DNA from: Cristatella mucedo
Taxonomy: Eukaryota; Bryozoa; Phylactolaemata; Cristatellidae
DNA length: 64,000 nt
Direction: 5' to 3'
NCBI GenBank assembly: GCA_009760855.2
Contig: WPIO01000005.1
Coordinates: forward strand, 12,624,001 to 12,688,000
The notes below the pieces were generated by a model. It was not told the DNA's origin. It saw nothing but the letters and a program-made list of their open reading frames with translations, and made no database searches. How positions within the stretch are numbered: the stretch's first letter is position 1; each line of letters starts with the position of its first letter. Position numbers and translations under genes: made by a program. Positions 41,560-55,400 of this stretch are shown one piece after another.

Positions 41560-43490
41560 GCATCGTTTAACCAGCTCTTCTGACTCAAGTCGTTCAGCTG
41601 AGCCTCGAACCAACCTTTAGTCCTTTGGAGACCAAGCCTTGAGTTCGCATGCTCCCAAAACCTGGAGCCCACTTCCGACTGATGCCATGACATCCCCTCA
41701 CTTGACGACTTAAAAAAAAGCTAAAAACGCAGATGTTCCTCAAGGCATTCGCTCGGTCCGCAAACATTGTTTTTTTTGTGCTTATGGATAACATGACACT
41801 GTTCATGTTATAACCGGCCATGATGAAGGCTTCTTTTAAAACATGTGAAGTGCCTAGAAAGAGATTTAGTTCTGCGAAGGCACTATACAAATACATTATT
41901 ATCCTTACAATGTCAATAAACAAGACTAACAATACACACGAAACATTTGCTCTTTGCGTCAGATTTTGGACCACCACTCCTTAGAAAGGCCATTGTTAAA
42001 CCACTCATTAGGAAGTCAAAACTTGATCAGGGTAACTCAAGTCACCCAGCCCAATCTCTCGTCTGCCATTCCTATAAAAGACTGGAAAGAGTAGTGGCAG
42101 AGCAGATACGTGCTTAAATTAAAAGTCCGATTACTGGTAAGTAAATTCTAGTTAGTATTCAGAGTTAATAAAGCTAGTCACTCACACCAGTAGCACTGCC
42201 ACGAGTGCTTAGTGATGTCAGGTATTCTCGCATAAGTAGAATCCAAATTTTCTAGCTCTGTTGCATCTTTTGGTAGCCTGTGATGCCATTGATCACCATA
42301 CTTCTTGAGCGATTATTGACGCACGTATGGATCACTGGCTTAGCCACAATGCGATTCCAATCTTAGTGGGAGAGTTACAGAGGTTAGATGTCAGCAGCCA
42401 CGAATAATATGGAAGGCGGACATTCGAAGTATGGAATGCCAGAGGATCTACTCACTGAACCCTTCTGTTTACAACTTTTGCTCTATCTTATTGCCGTGTA
42501 AAATCTCAGCTTTAATTTTTATGTGAACGACATTATGCCTAGCCCATGCTCCGATCCTGATCCGTTTATCTCTAGTACCTCAGCCTTTTTATATTCCTTG
42601 TAGCTAATTTGACCGACATTCATACTTAGATAAATGCTGATGTTCTTACAATACTTCTTAGTCATGGGAAAACAAAATGTGACTCAGAGAATTGGAAAGT
42701 TTAATGCTCAAAATTGGCTCTGCCAGCTAACCTTGGTTGCATCTGCACGAAATCCAAGCGTCTTGTTCCAAACTTACACTAGACGACCACATCTGCTCCA
42801 CAGTCAAGTCTGCCTACTTTTAGTTTAATAAAGTTGTTGCTAAAATTCGGGCTTGCTTAGACAGGGATACTACACCTAAATTGGTCAATTCATTTGTAAA
42901 ATCCCGTCTCGACTTCTGCAACTCACTGCTTGCTGGTCTACCGGCCTGTGCAATCAGGCACTTACAGTTGGTGCAAAACTCTGAAGATAGGCTTGTCTGT
43001 AGTGAGTATCGCACGTACCACATCGCACCACTTCTAGCCGACCTTCACCGGCTCCCAGTCAAGCAGCTTATCAAATTCAAGATTTTGTCACTCTCTTTGA
43101 GGTCCCTTCATTCTCTGGCTCTAGAATACCTATCACAACAACTCCGCCACAGGCTAGGCATCATGCCACCAGCTTTTCTGAATATAATCGTTTAGATATA
43201 CCTCTTAAAAACCTTAATCCTTTGGAGACCGTGCCTTTAGTTCGTATGCTCTTAAAGCCTGGAACTCACTCCCGTCTGGCGTCACGACGCCATCCCAACT
43301 TGACGACAGTTAAAAGAAGCTAAAAACGCAACTGATTTTGATAGTATTCGATGGGTCCTTGTGATTTGTCTTGTATGTGATTACGCATGCTGACACTGTG
43401 CATGCTTTTACAGCACAGGCAAAGCGCTTAGAAAGAGATTAAGCTTCCTGAGGGTGCTATACAACATATTATTATTGCTATCATTATTAT
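41560..43490 (+). mobile_element. LINE-A fragments (C-terminus, then RT to tail)
   Basis: 41560-41915 carries the C-terminal region and tail (agtgcctagaaagagattta). A second copy runs from an RT remnant near 41970 to [20 protein letters not shown] (42881-43195) and the tail (gcttagaaagagattaagct, ATT repeats) near 43480. Both broken. Confidence 0.8.
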
Positions 43491-43499
43491 GTTGAATGG

Positions 43500-43960
43500 T
43501 GAAAAAGCCTAATAATTACCCAATGCCTACTGGCAGTGTCCTTCAGAAAAGTAACACTTTCAAAAATCGACAAAACAAGCATCTACTGTAGTCTCTGTAT
43601 ACAATCTAAGCCTGCTATTCAAAAATGACTTTTTGCTATATGACCACGTCGGCACCACTGTCAAGGTTGCATACTGGCAGTCTGCAGCATTTCGAAAATT
43701 CGAGCATACTCAGACAATGGTACCATAGTCAAATTAGTCAATGTGATTCCGACTCTTATATCTTCAGTAACTCCCTCTACAGCTATTTCTGCATGTAAAT
43801 ACTCGCACAGATGATGCATAACTCGGTAGCTAAATTAGTCCACCAATAACTTAGATTTTACTTCATCGCATCACTATTCTGAGCCAAACTATCTCTCAAA
43901 GAAATAAAATGCCTATTTCAAGGTCGCTTACTTTCAGATCCCTTAATTCTCTTACATATC
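43500..43960 (+). mobile_element. very decayed LINE-A fragment
   Basis: Traces of the C-terminal region (tctttagatcccttaattct-type phrases). Weak. Confidence 0.4.
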
Positions 43961-44264
43961 CTCACTAATTTGGGTTCCCCTTTCACCGCCCAGTCTTCTA
44001 ACAATGGTCGTTTAACCAGAGGCAGAGCCAGGATTTTCATCAAGGGGGCAAAACCCACCAAATTTTCATGTATGAGGCAAGATCCGAAAAATGAAACATT
44101 ACAGCGTTGTGCTTATTCAGCACGAGCTCGGCGGTTGCTCATCGAGTGGAAGTGGGACATCATTTCGTTGTTGGTGATGGTCGGGGGAGGGGGAACTTAT
44201 AAATAGGGACGGCCCAGGTCGCTGTCTCACAATGGGGGAGGGGGATATATGCTTCCCCCTCCCC

Positions 44265-44760
44265 CATTCATTCTATGGCTCCAGCCTATCTTTCAGATAT
44301 ACTACCCCATCAGGCAAAGCATCGTACCACTCGCTTTTCGGAATCCAACAGTCTAGAAATACCTCGTACAAACCTTAAATCCTTTGGAGACCGTGCATTT
44401 AGCTCGTATGCTCCCACAGCCTGGAACTCCCTCCCGACCTGCATCAGAACATCCCCTGACCTGACCACATTTAAAAGAAACTTAAAAACACACCTATTTA
44501 GGACAGCATTTAGTGGGTCCCTGTGATTCGTCCTCGATGTGCTTATGCGTGCTGACACTGTGCATGCTGCCACTAACCACATTTGCATGCTGACCCAGTG
44601 CATGTAACCCCTAACCATGTTATTCATTTTGTTTGTTTTTCAAGCATGATTTTACTTACTATTCTATTGCGTATCACTTTGCAGCAAATGTAAAGCGCCT
44701 AGAAAGAGATTAAGTTCTCTGAGGGCGCTTTATCAAGTGCAATATTATTATTATTATTAT
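44265..44760 (+). mobile_element. LINE-A 3' end, young copy
   Basis: Open frame [20 protein letters not shown] to FRTAFSGSL, then the 3' UTR (tgctgacactgtgcatgctg), tail stem and (ATT)n. The 83-residue protein differs from the 52858-53385 copy at two positions. Confidence 0.92.
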
Positions 44761-45094
44761 TATTCCCCATCCTATGGCTCTGCTACGTTTCTATCATGTT
44801 AAAATTGTTCACATTAATATCACTCATGAATGGATACCTCTTTTTAGTGTTTGTGAAGCATATACAAAGTAAAGCTCATTCAGAATTAAATGAAAATGTT
44901 ATTATAATTAAATACATTTGCTAGCAGCTTTAGATAAACGTTAGAAGTGCTTTTGATCTATTACCACACTCTGGTTCGTCTTGGAGTAATCTTTTCCAAT
45001 GGTAATTTTTCTTTAAAGGCTGCACATAATTTCAGCACATCCTATATTAATTAAACAAGTGTTAGTGTGGATAGAGCACACAATCACTATTGAA

Positions 45095-45100
45095 TTTATT
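45095..45100 (-). terminator. candidate cyclin E poly(A) signal
   Basis: AATAAA on the - strand, about 80 bp past the candidate stop codon at 45182. No further cyclin E-like exon was found downstream. Confidence 0.5.
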
Positions 45101-45181
45101 TGAATGCAGTTAGCTTGACAGAGAGTTTAGCTCAGTTTTTCAGATTCAAAACAGGATTTGAAGCTGCTTTCTATCATCGAA

Positions 45182-45472
45182 TCAAGGGCTATATTGCAAA
45201 CAAAAAAGCAGCCTTTGCGAAGCTTGACTCGCCTGAAGATTAACGGGGCAGTGCAAGTCATGAAAACGTACATGGTAAGGAGTAGCTGCTATTGAAATAA
45301 AGCCCGGGCCAGGCAGTACTTCTGAGATAGCTAACGGCGGACAACAATAGTGCAGTTGCCGGATCGCTTGCCGTTGCCTGCGTGGCGGTAGGCTGTTTTG
45401 CCGATTCGGATGAGTACATCGAGCAAGGAGCAATTGTTTTTTTAAGTGCCGCAGTAACCAAGCGGCTTTCTT
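45182..45472 (-). CDS. ccne: candidate last exon of cyclin E
   Basis: The previous exon ends in phase 0 at 45994. The strongest acceptor here (ctgcacttcag, AG at 45478-45477) would put TAA first, ending the protein after ...DLNML. Using the AG four bases further gives [13 protein letters not shown] and an open frame of 96 residues to TGA at 45184-45182. That extension begins like the AKKAML region of vertebrate cyclin E, but the rest is not recognisable. An AATAAA on the - strand at 45100-45095 supports a 3' end here. Confidence 0.45.
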   Translation of the reverse strand, partial: KKAAWLLRHLKKQLLLARCTHPNRQNSLPPRRQRQAIRQLHYCCPPLAISEVLPGPGFISIAATPYHVRFHDLHCPVNLQASQASQRLLFCLQYSP

Positions 45473-48400
45473 CTTACTGAAGTGCAGGGAGCAAGAAAAA
45501 GAAAAAAATACTTTATCAATGTAAAAAAGAGCTGAGAGTTGAAAGTTGGTCGCTTGTCAACCCCTGAAAGTGATTCCGGTATTGCTCATCACAGTATGAG
45601 GATATCTTTGGAGTCCTCCTTATCCATGTAGAGTTGCAATTAGTGGTATTCAGATTTATACGAACAGGTAAGAAAGCCACGCCCGGAAAAACCGTTGGTA
45701 AAAGTAACAGAAACTGATGACACTTTGAACTTTGTGGCAAGCAAGCAATAAAGTAAAGTGCTAGGTCTGCTGCGGCTGGTAAAACAAGCCAGCGACTCAG
45801 CGCAGAGATGACTTTCTACTGCTCGATAACCCAGCCAGCTTTTCTGCTGCTTGGCACTCGTTTAATGACTTGGTCAGTGGCTAGACTTTCTGCTGCTTGA
45901 AGAACGTGCATGCAAATAGAAATAATCAATCTGCAACAATCTCATGTGCGCTTCAAGTCAATTGTATCAACTTCATTGCAAGGTAATACATACCAGCATG
46001 TTCAAGTCAACAGCATGAGTTTGTATGTTATGTGAGTCTTCAGGCGGTACATTTTCGAAGGTCTTCACATTCGCATTGCCTTCTTCACGCAAAGTAATTG
46101 CAAATGGGCTCATCCAGTTGGTGCATTGCACTATATCATCCCATGCATAGCCTGCAAAAATAAATTACTATTTTCTGTCTGCTGCAGAAGATATGTTGCA
46201 TATGCAAGACGATTGCCTTCGGCATGCCGGTAGCTCGAATACAGAGATCAAATTTACACACCCTTCCCATACCGAAGGAAAGCATAGAGCAAGTAATGGG
46301 GGAGCACTGCGAGCATGGGACGAGCAATCACAGCTCTGGTGGCCCGAAATACACGTCGGCTGTTGGCCCTACTTTGCTTGGAAATAGGCATGCACGCAGA
46401 GAGACAAAAAGGTCCGAGATTGTGGCTAATTTGTATTGATGCCACTTGCTTTTCGGAATCTAATAGTTTTCCTATACCTCATATGAGCCTCAAATCCTTT
46501 GGGGACCGCTCCTTTAGATCGTATCTCCCAAAGCCTGGAACTCACTTCCGACCTGCGTCTTGACATCTCCTGGCTTGTCCACATAGCTAAAAACACATCT
46601 ATTTATGAAAGCATTTAGTGGGTCCCTGTGATTCGCCCTTTATGTGGTTATGCGTGGTGACACTGCGTATACTGCCACTAATCATACTTGCATGCTGACC
46701 CTGTGCACTTCACCCCTAACCGTGTTATGCTTGATGTCATTAAGCATGCTACCACTAACCATTCGATCGTGCTTTATTTGCAGCAAATGTAAAGTGCCTA
46801 GAAAGAAACTGAGTTTTCTGAGGGCGCCATATTAAATGTATTATTATTGCAAACCATATTTGCATGCTGAGCCTGTGCACGTCACCTCTAACCATGTTAT
46901 GCTTGTTCATTGAGCATGCTACAGCTAACCGTTCAATCGTGCTTTCTTTACAACAAATGTGAAGTGCCTAGAAAGAGATTTGAGTTCTAGGAGGATTCTA
47001 TGACAAATGTATTATTATGATAATTATTATTATTGAAAAGTACATGCAAGAAAATCCAACAGACAGAGAAAATACACAAACAACGGATGTGCTTTAAGTT
47101 CCTTTAAAAATTTACTAAGCAAGGGGATGTCAGCACCCGAGGGAAGAGGCCGCTGTTGTCAAGTGATACCCTAATCTAAGGCTGAGTGCATAAATTCATC
47201 TGCCTGGGCTATCCTGTTGTATTTTCAGTTCTGGATCGATATTTACGGATGGCTGAATCGGTTCCTTAACTAAACCTAACACTTATGCATCTTTACATGC
47301 AGATGAATGTACATTTATAGACACACATATGTGCACATACTTTCATACATCTACAATTCCATGAAATACTGCTAACACATTTGGACTAGATACTACATCT
47401 ACATTGGTCCATGCATGCATGATTCCCATCTAGACTGATGTATCTCGCTCATTGCAAGTTTTCGTACCTGCACAATGTGACACTGCCTGCTGTTACAGTG
47501 TGCTGCTGCTTCTCACCGACCTGCACTGGCTGCCCATAGAGCAAAGCATCGACTTTGCCATTCTCTCACTCATTTTTATGTCCCTTCCTTATCTTGCTGC
47601 AACCAACTTATCAATAATTTCATTCCCGAAGCTTCTCTTTGCACCAAACAGTCTTCTGAATCTGGTGGCTTACATGGACCTCTGAAAAGCCTCAAATCCT
47701 AAGTAGATCAAATCTTAAGTGCCTATTCTCGCTCAGGCTAGAAAGCCTAGAACTCGCGACCGTCTCACATCATGACATCCTTCGACTTCCCACCATTTTA
47801 AAGAAAGCTAAAATAACAGCACCACAATCGATTGGTGAGTGGCATCATGCTTGATAAATAACATAAATAACATGGTTAGGGGTGACATGCACAGACAGCA
47901 TCAGCATGCAAGTGTGATTAGTGGCAGCATGCACAGTGCCAGCATGCATAAGCACATGAAGGACGAATCACAGGGACCCACTACATGCTTTCTTAAATAG
48001 GTGTGTTTTTAAGTTCTTTTTAAATATGGTCAAGTCTGGGGATGTTGTGACGGAAGTCGAGAGTGGGTTCCAGGCTTTGCAAGCATACGAACTAAATGCA
48101 CGGTCTCCAAAGGATTTGAGGTTTGTACGACGTATTGGTAAACTGTTGGATTCCGAAAAGCGAGTGGTACGATGCTTGGCCTGGTGGGGGAGTATGTCGG
48201 AGAGATAGGCTGGAGCCATAGAATGAAGGGACCTAAAAGTGAGCGAAAAAACCTTGAAGTCTATCCGTTGCTTGATTGGGAGCCAGTGCAGGTCGGCGAG
48301 AAGTGGTGTGAGGTGGCAACTGCGACGCTCACGACAGACAAGCCTAGCTGCAGAGTTTTGCACCAGCTGTAACCGCATGATTGCACATATCGGTAGGTCA

Positions 48401-49347
48401 GCTAGCAGTGAGTTACAGAAGTCGAGACGGGATGTCACAAATGCACGGGCCAATTTAGATGTGGTTTCCCTGTTTAAACAAGCCCGAATTTTACCAATAT
48501 TATGTAGCTGGAAGTAGGCTGACTTGACTGTGGAGCTGAAGTGGTCGTCTAATGAAAGGTCCGGTTGGAACAGGATGCCTAGATTTCGTGCGGATTCAAC
48601 AGGACGTGATTGGTCTCTAATAACCTTTGGTCCAACAAGAGTTTGTAGCGAATCCTCCGACAATATTGCATGAGCAGCCATTTAGCATTGACACCCCTGA
48701 TGAGAGGCTAAAGCTACCATTCAAAACAAGAAAATGTATCATGCCTTTGAACAAAAAACTGGAACCATACATGAAATGATGACCCAAGTGAATTGACCTT
48801 GACTTGCTTTCGCACACTGAAAATGCCAATGTTCTTACCACTAATCAGATGACATGTTCCTTGTCAGTGTATCTTAAGTGCTAAGAAAGAGGCTTGATTC
48901 TCTTAGTGCCTCATTCAAATGTATTGTTGTAATCATTATGCTATGAGGAATGGGAAGATTCCTAACTCCATTTTGAATGCCGGAAATTCAGGGGATCCTG
49001 AGACACCTGTCTGTTCGACCCTACAACATTCTCACATGCAATGCTTTCGGCCAGTGGATCAGTGAGGTGTAGGCTCGTGAGATTCTCTTTGGCAGCCTGG
49101 GATTCCGTAGCAAATCAGAGAGCCACGGTCACAAGCCAACACACCGAGTGAAGAAAGATAAGCGATTTAAGAAAGTAAGTACACGCTCCCATTTCTTACT
49201 TGAGCTCATAGAGCATGCAGGGCATTTCGAGTGTCGCTAACATGTGCTATTTAAATGAGATACTGGCAAGTGAACGGCTATCATAGGTATCATAGGCTAT
49301 CATCAGTGGTTGACGATGCCGTTCGAACATTTGTTGCTGCTGAGTGT

Positions 49348-49417
<70 letters not shown>

Positions 49418-52400
49418 TGATGTAGGTCAAGTCTGAGATGGGACAGTGGGTGCTGACTCTTGCACTCATCGGTGGCAGCCGAGTGGGGTCTTTAAATGTC
49501 AACCGTGCAAAAAGACTGCAAGCTCACCGGGACCATAGTGGGGGGAGGGGCGTTGGCAGACCTTGCTGCCGTTGCATCGCCGGCCAGTCGCTCTTAATGG
49601 TTTCGAGGAGACCTGCTGGGGGTTGAGGGTGGGGAGGCAACAGGGTCCCGGCAGGCGACTCGGCCGATCGCCAGCTGTCACGCCAATGGTGCACATGCCT
49701 GCCAGCAGCTGCTTGTGTGGCGTGCCGCTACCGAGGTGGAAGTAATTGCAATACTGATAATAACAGTAATAATAGGTCGCTTTCACGACGTCCGAGCATA
49801 AACTAATCTTCATCCAGGCACTTTACAACTCGCTTCAGGATAAAAGATGACTGGCCAAGACAGCGAGGCAGATTACACACTACGTAAACACGTCTAGCTC
49901 TCACGAATATTGCTAGGGGCTAGCAGTAAATGAAAATCTCTCGGCTATCGAGCATTCCAATTAGTGTGCACCAAAAATCGCTTCTGGTTTCTTGCATGAT
50001 CTTCGATGACTTTGCATCCTTCGAATCTCAGCTATTTACTCACCTGTTCTGCTCAGCTTTATCTGCATCCCAGAAAACTTCCTTTTTTCTATGTGCTTTG
50101 CTTGCTTATCTTCGCATGATTCAGTGCATGCTATATATACCAGGGGAACCAATAACTAGTTGTCCTTAGGATCTTCCAGCATGGGCATGGATGCTAGTCT
50201 AACCTTAATAATAATAATAATAATAATACTTATAATACGACATATGTACATTTCTCTCAAGGCACTTTATACATGCTGAAAGGAAAACATGTCAATATCG
50301 TTATCGTTAACACACCTATTTAGGACAGCACTTAGTGGGTCCCTGTGATTCGTCCTTCATATGTTTATGCATGCTGACACTGTGCATGCTGCCACTAACC
50401 ACATTTGCATGCTGACCCTGTGCATGTCACCCCTAACCATGTTATTCATTTTGTTTGTTTATCAAGCATGATATTACTCACCATTCAATTGCATTTCCCT
50501 TTGCAGCAAATGTAAAGTGCCTAGAGAGAGAGAGATTGAGTTCTCTAAGTGCGCTTTATCAAGTGCATTATTATTATTATTATTATCGTTGATGATGACA
50601 TTCACGGTGTATATGTAAAAAAGCACAAAGAACAATTCACACTGACCCAGGTAATTCTATGAGGAAAAGTGCGTTTTAGCTTATATTTTTATGTCTTCAA
50701 GTCAGGGGACGTCGTGATGTCAGTCGGGAGTGAGTTCCAGGCTTTAGAAGCATAATAACCAAAGATATAATCTCAAACGGATTTGAGGCCCATACGAGTT
50801 ATAGTTAAACGATTTGATTCAGAAAAAATGGGTGGTACGATGCCTAGCCGGCTTAAGGAGTAGTTCTGATAGGTGGGCTGGAGCCAGATAATGAGGGGAC
50901 CCGAGAGTGAGCGATAGAGCCTTGAAATAGGTATGCTGCTTGATGGGGAACCGGTGCAAGTCGGTGAGAAGTAGCATAATGCGGCAACTGCTGCAATCAC
51001 GACACAAGCCTAGCTGCAGAGTTTTGCACTATCTGTAAGTGCCTTATTGTACAGACAGAAAGACCTGCAAGTCTCATAAGTTGAGATGGGATGTAAAAAA
51101 TTCGATGAGGTACACATGCCGACTCACATACATAGCATGAGAATAGATAGGCAGTTATAGGTTTATACAGTTACCCGTGTTGTATTTACCGGATGCATAC
51201 ATATCTCCATATGATATATGTATATATATATTTATACAAATATACATATATATTTTTTTCTGACACACCATGGGCACACTAAGTAAGGTGGTTACTTTTA
51301 CGACCTCTGTCCGAGGTCGTGAGTTCGATTCCTGCAGTGGGTGATCCTTTATAAACACTGCAAGCGGTGGTGATAGCCATAAAGGCTCTTCTGTCGCTAC
51401 ATGAAAGGGGCTGTTTAATCGGCTATTTATTTATTTACATACATGCACAGCTTTTCTAAAAGAATAAATGAGGCACTGGTAGATTAAAGCGCAACATGGA
51501 GGCATGCATGAAGTAAGAAGAAAAGGATAGGAAAGTAACACTGTAAACTTGCTTTGATTTTGTATTAAAATAATTAAGTATAATATAATTCAGTTTTTTA
51601 CTGGTCTTATTGAAATAAAAGTGATGATCACCTCGAAAGCAATTAAAGTTCTCACATGTCTGTTACTGCTGTCACACTTGTGCTCACTGAGCAGCCAAGT
51701 GACCTACTGACGGAGAGAGCATCCTGCTTTGCATGATATTATAAGTAGGTGTACCTGAGCATGTATAGACAGATGTCAGCTCACCTGAGGCTGCCGTGGC
51801 CAGCTCGGCATCTGACACATGATAAAGGGCGGCTGCAGATAGAGTGCTGTAGCTGAACTGTAGGCACGTTTCATCCAGCAGACACAAGTCGAGCAGCTGC
51901 AGATGAGAAACGAACCTAGCTGCACGCACACGCTCCTGTTGATGACAAGGCCAAAATAGCTCCGCACTGGTGAGATAATGCATCGTTCGGCCGAATCAAC
52001 GAACGCCCATGGTCACCGTGGCTGCAGCTGCCGATGATCTGGTTTGGATAGCCAATCATATGTGTTACCAAACTCACCTATCGGCGAGCAGGTATACTGT
52101 AGCGCAACTTCAGCTGAGCTGACGACCGGGGCTACAGTGGTGTTTATGCATCCCCTATGACAATCTTACGTGCTGAACCTATCCAGTGGCTCTCATTCAA
52201 CAGAAACGGCCACAAGATGACTTCATGCCGTCGGAACAAACTTCAAGGTTTAAGAGTCTCCCAACCAGAAAAGGAAATGAACAAGGGAATGAACAACAAA
52301 AGCTTAGTTTAATGAGATGTCAAATAGCTAGCAGGCGTGTACTAAAGCTCTACTCTACTCTTATGTATATCCCCCTGAGCACGAATGAATGCGGTGCGCG

Positions 52401-55400
52401 GAACCTTACGTGGATAGTTGCTGCACGTTTTTCTTTCATGCTGCCATCCCCTTACAACCAAGCCTTATCAATGTTGATCATCGAATGCTCGGCCCACTTT
52501 GGACAGCTTGCAAGTGCAACGTGTGTACAGTCTAGATAAAACGTCGGTACCTTCCTTAGTTGTGTTCACCCACCACTACCGTGGGCTGAACACGATAATC
52601 TTTTGATACCACAAAAGCAGTTCGTGCGTCATTATACGAATGCACGTCTTTATTTTTACAGCATCCAGCAAGGTAGAGCAAGACAGGATCAGGCCAGGGG
52701 TAGGACAGGATCAATGACACGATTAGGCAAGGGCAGGATTACCAGCCGAATGCCAGCCAGGACAGTGACCTTTCACAAACTTACCATCTGAACTAAGTAG
52801 GGCATGCACCCCGCCAGGGCCTGCACGTGAGCTGTGGCTCTCAACTCCTGCCCCCTCCTTCCTTGTCGCTCACTTTTAGGTCCCTTCATTCTATGGCTCC
52901 AGCCTATCTGTCAGATATACTACCCCATCAGGCCAAGCATCGTACCACCCGCTTTTCGGAATCCAACAGTCTAGAAATACCTCGTACAAACCTTAAATCC
53001 TTTGGAGACCGTGCATTTAGTTCATATGCTCCCAAAGCCTGGAACTCCCTCCCGACCTGCGTCAGAACATCCCCTGACCTGACCACATTTAAAAGGAACC
53101 TAAAAACACACCTATTTAGGACAGCATTTAGTGGGTCCCTGTGATTCGTCCTTGATGTGCTTATGCGTGCTGACACTGTGCATGCTGCCACTAACCACAT
53201 TTGCATGCTGACCCTGTGCATGTCACCCCTAACCATGTTATTAATTTCGTTTGTTTTTCAAGCATGATTTTACTTACCATTCAATTGCATTTCACTTTAC
53301 AGCAAATGTAAAGCGCCTAGAGAGAGATTAAGTTCTCTGAGGGGGGTTTATCAAGTGAATTATTATTATTATTATTATTATTCCTTTCGTGGCCAGCTAA
53401 CGGGTCCGTGTAGGGCTTGGCACAAGCACATGTGACTACCTGCTCCTTACAGTTGTGTGGGTGCAGACCTCGGCTCTTTCACTACTTGCAATTCAGGCTG
53501 GAGGTGAGGGGGAGAGGGGTGAGGGGAGAAGGGGCTTCGGGAGGGTAGTTGGGATGTCTTACTGAGGATGTGCACTTGACATTTGTGGACCTGTCTAGCT
53601 GTCTGGCTGCTTTTCATTCGACCTTGATCTCCAAAAGTGTATACACTTTTTAGCTCAATTGGTTCATGCTTGGTCTTTCAGCCAATCAGCAGCTGTTGCT
53701 AGCAGTCTCTCGGGTTTGCGTGAGGTTGAAGTGCATCCTCTATCATGGCCGAACCATGCACGGCGCATGGATAGCAGAGAAAGAAGGAAGGCGCATCTCA
53801 GTTTCAAGCGCCCAATATGCACGAGGCCCAAACACTGGATGAAAGAGCGCAGCGATTACATCAGCAGGTGATCAGGACATGCGCTGCAAAGACCCCAGTT
53901 TGTGCCACTAAAGCAGATACAAAAAGTGAAGATCGACTAATTCAACAGCTTCAGCTGGCTGGAGGATGAAGAGCCTTTAGTAGCAATCACCAGCACTTGC
54001 AGCCGGCACTGCAGGATACCCGGCGGCTCAAGGACTCGAACCCCGTCCCCTTTTAACCTGGGTTGAGACAACAGCATCACGATCACGACCAGTCTGCTGC
54101 CATTTCAGCACTTGGAGGCAGCGGGTTTCACACACCAATTGCCCGGGTGTTTGATGTCAGCTGCTGACTCCCAAGATGCCATAGCCTTCGGGCTTCACAG
54201 GCTTGGGTAAGTCCGAGCTCTTTCGCACTCTCGCTCGGTCAGGAAAGGCTGGCTAGCTCGGTCGCCGCCACGGCTCTGCCCAGCAGCCAAACGTGCAGCA
54301 GTAATACACCACTCACCCTGGCGATCTGCACGAACGAGAACGGTGAGCTGAGAGGAGTGCTCGCTGATGCCAGCACTGCAGCCCTCCGACGTAGCTTTTG
54401 GGGGCTGAGTGGTCCATAGGCAGCAGCTGCTGCTGCTCCAGTGGATAATATGTGCAGTTGCGTCGTCAGCCATGAGATGATCGTTATTGGATTCAGATCC
54501 CAGTTCAGTGCCTGGAACGAAAGCGCGACGCCTGGCATATGCAGGGCAGGGGGCAAGTGCGCATTGCATAACCTCAAATCTACCGTGCTCGGCAGGACGA
54601 ATGTGGAAATTGCTCGTAGCAGGTCGCTGTAATCGGCAGCGCTTTAACCTCAGCAACACGATTCAGACGTGACTAATCTGGCGGTGAGCCGCCGACCACA
54701 ATCGACCTTGTAGTCTAGAGCGAATAGCTGCCAATTTGCATCACCACGACAACTGACTAACATTTGGCTATCGGGTTTCCCTAGTCCGGCTAGGTTCTGC
54801 CACTTGCCAAAAAGTGAGCCAAGCAAGGTTTAAAAGGTCGCCTCCAGCAGCATCCAAGCGGAGCTTGCCAGGAGCGCCTCTAGGAACTCAGAAAAGAAGC
54901 ATGCCGAATAGTGGCACCACTTTCGTGGTCCAGGGGGCTTGCATGAGCAGGGCACACGGCGTTGTGAGGACTTAGCATGAGTTGGACCCCAGTGAGCAAC
55001 ACAACAACAGTAACGCCACCGTGAGGTTGCGTTCATGATATGATAAGATATGATATGGTAGCACAGATATGATAGGGCTGTGACAGAAAGCACGAGTCTA
55101 GAGCCATATTGTTTGCATGCCCACGAGTGAACAGTGTGCTCGCACCTTGAGTAGGATAAGCTCCTGACCAAGCACATCGCTCTCCGTGCACGCGCCGTCC
55201 GTGACGGTTGTGAAGTCACACAGCTTTGGCGGACGAACCTCCTGACAAAAAGAGTACGCATCATCATTATCATTATCGCGTGGCAAATGTACCAGTTTCT
55301 TAACGTATCCACAAGGCAATTGTGCACACACAGGCGTCCGGATACATTTTCTTTCGTATAACGGGTTTAAGGAAAGACTTTCACAGCCAGTGCGCAAAGT

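Larger units (their letters stand above)
46152..51784 (-). other. cyclin E intron 6, transposon-filled
   Basis: 5.6 kb between exons 6 and 7. It holds LINE-A 3' fragments at 46440-46845 (+), 46855-47035 (+), 47400-47820 (+), 47825-48690 (-), 48840-48940 (+, tail only), 50305-50580 (+) and 50640-51080 (-), a LINE-C-like tail (49750-49900), SINE-A (51266-51440, +) and (CA)n at 49351-49415. Confidence 0.85.

Noticed and set aside
49505-49610. Cyclin E C-terminal exon with GLPTPLPP on the - strand
   Set aside because: The real next exon (46151-45994) matches cyclin E far better and fits the splice phase. The Pro-rich frame is coincidental.
51684-51784. Extension of cyclin E exon 6 to the end of its open frame
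   Set aside because: The conserved reading stops at the GTGAGC donor (51784), and the G of GYAWDD is completed by the next exon.
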